In this document: in pieces, positions 57,645 to 64,000 of the stretch | How the letters are laid out: each line of letters opens with the position of its first letter | Position numbering within the stretch: position 1 is the stretch's first letter | Program-made: the position numbers and the translations under genes | NCBI GenBank assembly: GCA_029237695.1 | Contig: CM055265.1 | Coordinates: forward strand, 117,464,067 to 117,528,066 | Direction of reading: 5' to 3' | DNA: 64,000 bases | Source of the DNA: Conchocele bisecta | Taxonomy: Eukaryota > Mollusca > Bivalvia > Lucinida > Thyasiridae | The notes under the pieces: generated by a model | Seen by the model: only the letters and a program-made list of their open reading frames with translations | Told to the model about the DNA's origin: nothing | Database searches by the model: none

Positions 57645-60600
57645 ATGTAAGAGCTTTATGGAGGGGGTGGGGGTGTTCTTCCGGGCAAATAATTGAGGGG
57701 GGGGGCGTCATACAAACAAATTGAGGGGATATATAGGACGATAGGGGTGTGGAAGAGATTTATTGAGGAGAGGGGGGGGGGGTCATCCGTCATCCTGGTA
57801 ACAAATTTGAGGGGGCGTATATAGGCTGATGGGGTGATTTATTGAGGGGGGTAGGGGGTAGGGGGTCTTCCGGGTAAAACAATTGATGGGGGTGTGGAAT
57901 TTATTGAGGGGGGGGGGGTAGGGGGAAAATTGAGGGGGGGGGCATTATACGAAAAAAATTGAGGTGGGTATATAATCTGATGGGGATGTGGAAGAGATTA
58001 ATTTCTTGAGAGGGGGGGGGGGGTCTTCCGGGTGGGGGGGTGGGGATTGAGGGGGGGGATCATCTGGACAAAAATTGAAGGGGGTGGGGGGGGTACTCCG
58101 GAAAAAAAATCGAGGGGGGTCATTTAGAGGGGGTATATAGGCAGATGGGATATGAACAGATTTATTGAGGGGGGGGGGGCACTTCACTTCCGGGGGAATA
58201 ATTGAGGGTGGGGGGGGTGGGGGGGGCGTCATACAAAAAAATTACGGGGAGTAAATAGGCCGATGGGGTGTGAAAGAAGATTAATTTATTGAGGGGGGAC
58301 TTCCTGGGGGAAAATTGAAGGATGTCATCTGGATAAAAAATTGAGGGGGGGAGGTATCTCCGGATAAAAAATTGAGGGGGGAGGGGGGTCATTTGGAGGG
58401 GGTATATAGGCATATGGGGATGGAAGAGATTTATTGAGGGGGGTGGTCTTCCGGCGGGAAAATTGAGGGGGGGGGGTCCATCTGGATAAAAAATTGAGGG
58501 CGGGGGTATCCGGATAAAAAATTGAGGGGGGGGGTGTCATTTGGAGGTGGTATATAGGCCGATGGGGTATGGAAGAGATTTATTGAGGGGGGGCCTTCCG
58601 GGTGAAAATTGAGCGGGGGAGGGGGGTCAGTTGGATAAAAATTGAGGGCGTTATATAGGCCAGTGGGGTATGGAAGAGATTTATTGAGGGGGGGCGGGGG
58701 TCTTTCGGGGTGAAAATGATTGAGGGGGGGTCAATTGGATAAAAAATTGAGGGAGGTATATGGCCGATGGTTATGGAAGAGATTTATTGAGGGGGGGGGG
58801 GGTCTTCCGGGGGGAGGGGTTGAAATTGGAGGGGGGGGTCAGTTGGATAAATAATTGAGGGGGTATATAGGCCGATGGGGTATGGAAGAGATTTATTGAG
58901 GTGGTGGGTCTTCCGGGTGAAAAATTGAGGGGGAGGGTGTATTAGGAGAGGTGGCATCTGGATTAAAAATTGAGGGGGGGGGGCTTCGTGGATGATCGTG
59001 TTCAGTTGGATCCGGGGGGGGGGGTCAGTTGGATACAAAATTGAGTGGGTATATATAGGCCGATGGGTATGGAAGAGATTTATTGAGGGGGGGGGGTGTT
59101 CGGGTGAAAATTGAGCGGGGAGGGGGGGGTCAGTTGGATAAAACATTGAGGGGGGGGGTACATAGGCCAATGGTCTTCCGGGGTGAAAATTGAGGGGGGG
59201 GGGTCAGTTGGATAAAAAATTGATGGGGTATATAGGCCGATGCGGTATGGAAGAGATTTATTGAAGGGGGGGGGGTCTTCCGGGGTGTTGAAAATTGAGG
59301 GGGGGGGGGGGGGGTCAGTTGGATAAAAAATTGATGGGGGTATATAGGCCGATGGTTAGTATGGAAGAGAGTTATTGAGGGGGGGCCGTTCCGGGTGGAA
59401 ATTTGAGCGGCGGAGGGGGTCAGTTGGATAACAAATTGAGGGCGTTATATAGGCCAATGGGGTATGTAAGAGATTTATTGAGGGGGGGGGTGGGGGGCGG
59501 GGGGTCTTTCGGGGTGAAAATTGAGGGCGGTCGGGGTCTCAGTTGGATAAAAAAATTGAGGGAGGTATATAGGCCGATGGGGTATGGAAGAGATTTATTG
59601 AGGTGGGGGGGTCTTCCGGGGGGAAAAATGATGGGGGAGGGGCGTCATCTGGATAAACAATTGAGGGGGGTATCCGGATAAAATATTGAGGGGGGGGGGG
59701 CCTTCCGATGGAAAATTGAGCGGGGGGGGGAGGGTCAGTTGGATACAAAATTGAGTGGGTATATATAGGCGGATGGGGTATGGAAGAGATTTATTGAGGG
59801 GGGGGTGGTGTCATCCGGGTGGAAAATTAAAATTGAGCGGGGGGGGGGGGAGGGGGGTCAGTTGGATAAAACATTGAGGGGGGGGGGGTACATAGGCCAA
59901 TGGGGTATGGAAGAGATTTATTAGAGGGGGGGGGGAGCGGGGGTCTTCCGGGTGAAAATTAAGGGGGGGGGGTGTCAGTTGGATAAAAAATTGATGGGGT
60001 GGGGTATATAGGCCGTTGGGGTATGGAAGAGATTTATTGAAGGGGGGGGGGTCTTCTGGGGGGAAAATTAAATTGAGGGGGGGGGTCAGTTGGATAAAAA
60101 AGTGAGGGTATATAGGCCGATGGGGTACGAAAGAGATTTATTGAGGGGGGGGGGTCTTCCGGGGGTAAATTGAGGGGGGGGGGGGTCATCTGGATAAAAA
60201 ATTGAGGGGGTATATAGGCCAATGTGGTATGGAAGAGATTTATTGAGGGGGGACGGGGGTCTTCCGGGGTGAAAATTGAGGGGGGTCAGTTGGATAAAAA
60301 ATTGAGGGAGGTATATAGGCCGATGGGGTATGGAAGAGATTTATTGAGAGGGGGCCTTCCGGGTGGAAAATTGAGCGGGGGAGGGGGGTGAGTTGGATAA
60401 AAAATTGAGGGGGGTATATAGGCCAATGGGTATGGAAAGAGATTTATTGAGGGGGGCGGGGGTCTTCCGGGGTGAAAATTGAGGGGGGGGGGGTCAGTTG
60501 GATAAATAATTGAGGGGTGGGATAGGCGATGTATGGAAAGAGATTTATTGAGGGGGGGTCTTCCGGGGGGCAAAATTGAGCGGGGGAGGGGGGTCAGTTG

Positions 60601-61800
60601 GATAAAACATTGAGGGGGGGGGGTACATAGGCCAATGGGGTATGAAGAGATTTTATTGAGGGGGGGGGGGCGGGGCGTCATTCGGGGTTGAAAATTTTGA
60701 GGGGGGGGGTCAGTTGGATAAAAAAAATTGAAGGGGTATATTAGGCCGATGGGGTAATGGAAGAGATTTTATTGGAAGGGGGGGGGGGTGGGGTGGGGGT
60801 TCCCCCCCCCCCCTTCCGGGGGGAAAATTGAGGGGGGGGGTCAGTTAGGATAAAAAAACATGGGGGGGGAGGGTAAAAAAATAATAAGGCCGAATGGGGT
60901 ATGGAAGGAGATTTATTATGAGGGGTGGGGGGTCTTCCGGGGGTGGGGAAAAATGAGGGGGAGGGGATTGTCATCTGGATAAGCAAATTGAGGGATGGGG
61001 GTATTCCGGATAAAAATATTGAGGGGGGGGCCTCCCGGGTGGTGGAAAATTTTTGGAAAAAAGCGGGGGGGGGGGGAGGGGGGGTCCAGGTTGCCATAAA
61101 AAAAACTGAGGGGGGTAATAATAGGCCGATGGGGTATGGAAGAAGATTTATTGAGGGGCGGTGGGGGTCTTCCGGGGGGGAAAAATGAAAAGTGGGAAGG
61201 TGGGTGGGGTTCATTCTGGGATAACAAATTGTGGGGGGGGGGGTGGGGTATCCGGATTAAAAATATTGAGGGGGGGGGGGGCCTCCCTCCGGGTGGAAAA
61301 ATTGAGGCGGGGGGGGGGTCCAGTTGGTGATAAAAAAATGAGGGGGTTTAAATAGGCCCAATGGGATATGGCAGAGATTTTTTATTGAGGGGGGGGGGGT
61401 CTTCCGGGGTGAAAAATTCAGGGCGGGGGAGGGGTTTGAGTTTGGATAAATAACTTGAGGGGGGTGGTTATTCTCGGGGGGGGGGCCCGATGGAGTATGG
61501 AAGCGATTTATTTATTGCGGGGGGGGGCGGGGGGTCTTCCGTGGGGAAAACATTGAAGGTTGGTGGGCTCCAGTTGGATAAAAAATGGTGGTGGGTATAA
61601 ATAGGCCGATGGGGGTTTATGGAAGAGATTTATTTGAGGGGGGGGGGGGGTTCTTCCGGGGGTAAAATTGAGGGGGGGGGGTCCATCTGGATAAAAAATT
61701 GAGGGGGGTGTAGTCCTGAATGAAAAAATTGAGGGGGGTCGGGGGCGGTATTCGGCGGATAAAAAAATTTGTGGGGTGGGGGTGGGGTACATTTCCTGTA
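57645..61800. repeat. G-rich tandem array, ~125-bp unit, about 30 copies
   Basis: The unit is GTATATAGGCCGATGGGGTA, GGAAGAGATTTATTGAGGGG, a long G run, TCTTCCGGGGTGAAAATTGA, more G, and CAGTTGGATAAAAAATTGAG. Runs of 6-17 G occur several times per unit, all on the plus strand. The many proline-rich minus-strand frames are translations of C runs and are not genes. Unit lengths vary by loss of sub-blocks. From about 60,700 to 61,500 many single-base homopolymer expansions appear. Confidence 0.9.
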
Positions 61801-62869
61801 GGGTAAAAGTTCTCTTCCATAGGGGGGTACGTTATATAAACTGGGTCTAGCCCAAAATTGGCCGACATCTGTTTCCGCAACACGATAATGATTTTCCAAC
61901 TTCATTCCTCGCCTGTTGATCCTTGTCAAAGTATTGATGGAGGTTTTTGTGGTGCAGGCATCAAATGCTGTTTCCTAAAACACTGTTAAACAACTTTTTT
62001 TGTGACCACTATTCCTCGTTAGTTGGATAAACATAAATAAAATAGATGGCGGCACTTTCCAGGCGGCGGATCCAGGGTTTTATTTCGGGTTTAGGTGGGC
62101 ATAACTATTTTGCAATACTTGACTAAATTATTATCGAACCGAAACGTCCCAACCGATTTTTTTGGTTTTGGAAAATCTCAATTGCATTTCCTGCGTTTCT
62201 GGCCCGCTTTTATTTGGAGCAAAACCATATTGACAAATATTGACAAAAATATTTCTGCTGCTGCTGCCCCGCGTTTATTTTTTGGCTGCACCAACCAATA
62301 AACAATAAATCCACAACGCGAACGTAGAAACGTGCCTTGTAACTTTAGGGGGGGGGGGGGGGGGCGCCGGGTCCGCCCCCCCCACATGAATCAGCCCATG
62401 CTTTCAATTACAAGCAGACGTAAATTATTGCGCGTGACCGAATCTAAATTAATTAATATTGGTTTTATTTATCAATCCTATGTATTATTTGTATTACTTT
62501 GTACAATTACAGAGTCTGTAGCTGAGAAATCTTTTTATCAAATGTGGAACTATTTTTTAATGCGGAAAATAAAATGGTGAAGTGTCTGGCTGTTCCATTT
62601 ATCGACCCGAATGGCTGTTCCCATTGAAAATCGGGCACAAATTGCCCCAAAACACGATTTTCTAACATTTTTTCCCCTTAGCTGTGCATGTCAACAGGTA
62701 GATCACCAAAGTGCTGCCTTAGGGTGGAAATTTCATGAAAAGTTATGTGTTGAGTTTTCCGTAATAAAACGTGCCCAAATGCCCCGCCAATAGACGATTT
62801 TTGCCGGCCGTTCTTCAGCGACAAAAACTGTCACTAGACTAGCGTCCAGTATCCAGTAATTTCTCGCTT
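61801..62869. other. No gene seen; possible second GGCGGATCCAGG element
   Basis: GGCGGCGGATCCAGG at about 62,062 and a GGGTCCGCC after a long G run near 62,372 may be the ends of a degraded hAT-like MITE similar to 10,064-10,314. No supported exon. Confidence 0.35.
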
Positions 62870-63290
62870 TCGTTATTAATTCGTTCCCACGAATAGCAAT
62901 TCGTTCCTTCAATTTAGCAATTCGTTCCCACGAAATAACAATTCGCTCCCTCAATTTAACAATTCGTTTGCACGAATTAACAATTTGTTCCCTCGAATTA
63001 ACAATTCTTTCCCTCGAATTAACGCCCAGCTGCGCGTGCAACACCTTTGATCTACTTTGAAGCTGTTTGAATTGTTAAATTTAGGGAACGAATTGTTATT
63101 TCGTGGGAACGAATTCTCAATTCGAGGGAACGAATTGTTATTTCGTGGGTACTTAATTCGAGGGACCAAATTGTTATTTCGTGGGAACGAATTATTATTC
63201 GTGGGAACGAATTGTTATATCGTGGGAACGAATTGTTAATTCGACGGAACGAATTGTTAATTCGACGGAACGAATTGTTAAATTGAAGGG
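62870..63290. repeat. Inverted pair of short-unit arrays
   Basis: The left block (62,870-63,022) repeats AATTCGTTCCCACGAAATAA; the right block (63,065-63,290) repeats the complement GGAACGAATTGTTA with TTCGTGGG or TTCGAGGG. Units are ~25-30 bp. A ~42-bp unique spacer separates them, so the whole can fold into a large hairpin. Confidence 0.85.
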
Positions 63291-64000
63291 GTTCCGCTCC
63301 GTACATTGTTGTGATATATAAAAACGAGTTATTTAGAATTTATACAACAATTGTGAAAACATGGCTATATATATATCTAACACACAACATTGTTACATTA
63401 GGCCAGTGCATTTAAGTGCTAATAATGGCCTACCCCAAGAAAATTAAAACACAAATGCCAACATCATTTTCGTATCAGGAAATATGTCCTGAATCGCAGG
63501 AAAAAAAATAGCAAGCGATCGGAGGGTAGGAAAGTCTTAATTTTTGGGTGAAATGTAGGAAAATAGCTATAACATCAGTAGAATCTGGAATAATCGGATA
63601 AAAAATATTATACGCGTGATAGAAGTAGTCTGAAATGACAACAGGTAGTAAAATATATGTGTTTACTATTTATGTGAAGTCAGGAGACACCAAGTCGGAC
63701 ATTTATTAATTTTGGGGGCAAAAACTAGAAATTTAATTTAAAAAATCTACGAAAATATGTGAAAAATAATAAAAAAAACATCAATTTGTGAAATACATAG
63801 TTTGAAATGCCACATGATTATTTACTAGCCTACATATGCATGCTAATGTATGGCAGTTGGTATCTGCCAGATTATAATGTCCATTTCATATCCCCCCCCC
63901 CCCCACCCCACACACACACACACAAACCGCCCCCACCCCGCTCGCCCCCTGTCCAAGCACTCATATTTGGTACGAAATGTTCAACTACATGTCTATATAA
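63291..64000. other. No gene seen; C-run and CA microsatellite
   Basis: AT-rich, ending with a run of 13 C at 63,892-63,904 and a (CA)n tract at about 63,909-63,924. No coding or RNA feature. Confidence 0.5.

Noticed and set aside
57900..61900. Many minus-strand proline-rich open frames up to 157 codons
   Set aside because: They are translations of C runs in the G-rich tandem array; no start context, splice structure or non-repetitive domain.

Overview
This looks like AT-rich, intron-bearing nuclear DNA from an invertebrate animal, most likely a bivalve mollusc. That is inference, from the mix of small inverted-repeat transposons, tRNA-derived SINEs, CR1/L2/Jockey-like LINE tails, a Ty3/gypsy element and a DUF229-type gene. 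The species is not proven. Host coding sequence is sparse: one well-supported terminal exon of a DUF229 (sulfatase/phosphatase-fold) gene on the minus strand (32,992-34,352), one small terminal exon on the plus strand (55,050-55,192), and one further probable terminal exon (19,063-19,176). Their upstream exons were not found. Nearly everything else is mobile or tandemly repeated DNA.

Layout. 1-8 kb: nested transposons. A ~510-bp inverted-repeat element (family A) is split by a 5'-truncated minus-strand LINE, which is itself split by a plus-strand LINE fragment with a 38-bp target duplication; inverted copies of a ~490-bp repeat bracket them. 8-16 kb: elements with CACAGGTG-type ends and 8-bp target duplications, including a 2.1-kb one (12,594-14,738) holding a ~155-bp tandem repeat. 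16.6-18.8 kb: another family A copy, carrying an insertion with a ~136-bp tandem array that in turn carries a SINE. 19-23 kb: the 19-kb exon, a ~26-bp minisatellite, then ~2.9 kb of satellite with a ~225-bp monomer arranged as ~447-bp dimers. 24-29 kb: foldbacks, a 3.6-kb element with 40-bp terminal repeats, and a fourth family A copy. 33-35 kb: DUF229 exon with a 495-bp inverted-repeat element placed 29 bp upstream of its splice acceptor.

36.5-48.4 kb: a decayed Ty3/gypsy-like element whose two outer edges lie in the same minisatellite. Gag, protease, reverse transcriptase/RNase H and integrase are all recognisable but broken by frameshifts, deletions and stops, and the protease catalytic Asp is replaced by Glu. 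Within the interval bounded by the two LTR copies lie a ~150-bp near-perfect palindrome, a ~65-bp tandem array (37.2-38.15 kb), and an array of 27 exact 12-bp dyads AAAC-N4-GTTT (38.77-39.57 kb). The dyad array is the least expected structure in the window.

48-64 kb: SINE copies, TTAA-flanked small transposons, a five-copy 120-bp tandem repeat, the 55-kb exon, a 4.1-kb strongly G-rich array of about 30 units (57.65-61.8 kb), and an inverted pair of short-repeat arrays (62.87-63.29 kb). No operon, CRISPR array, rRNA or functional tRNA gene was seen. The window is best read as gene-poor DNA shaped by repeated rounds of transposon nesting and tandem amplification.
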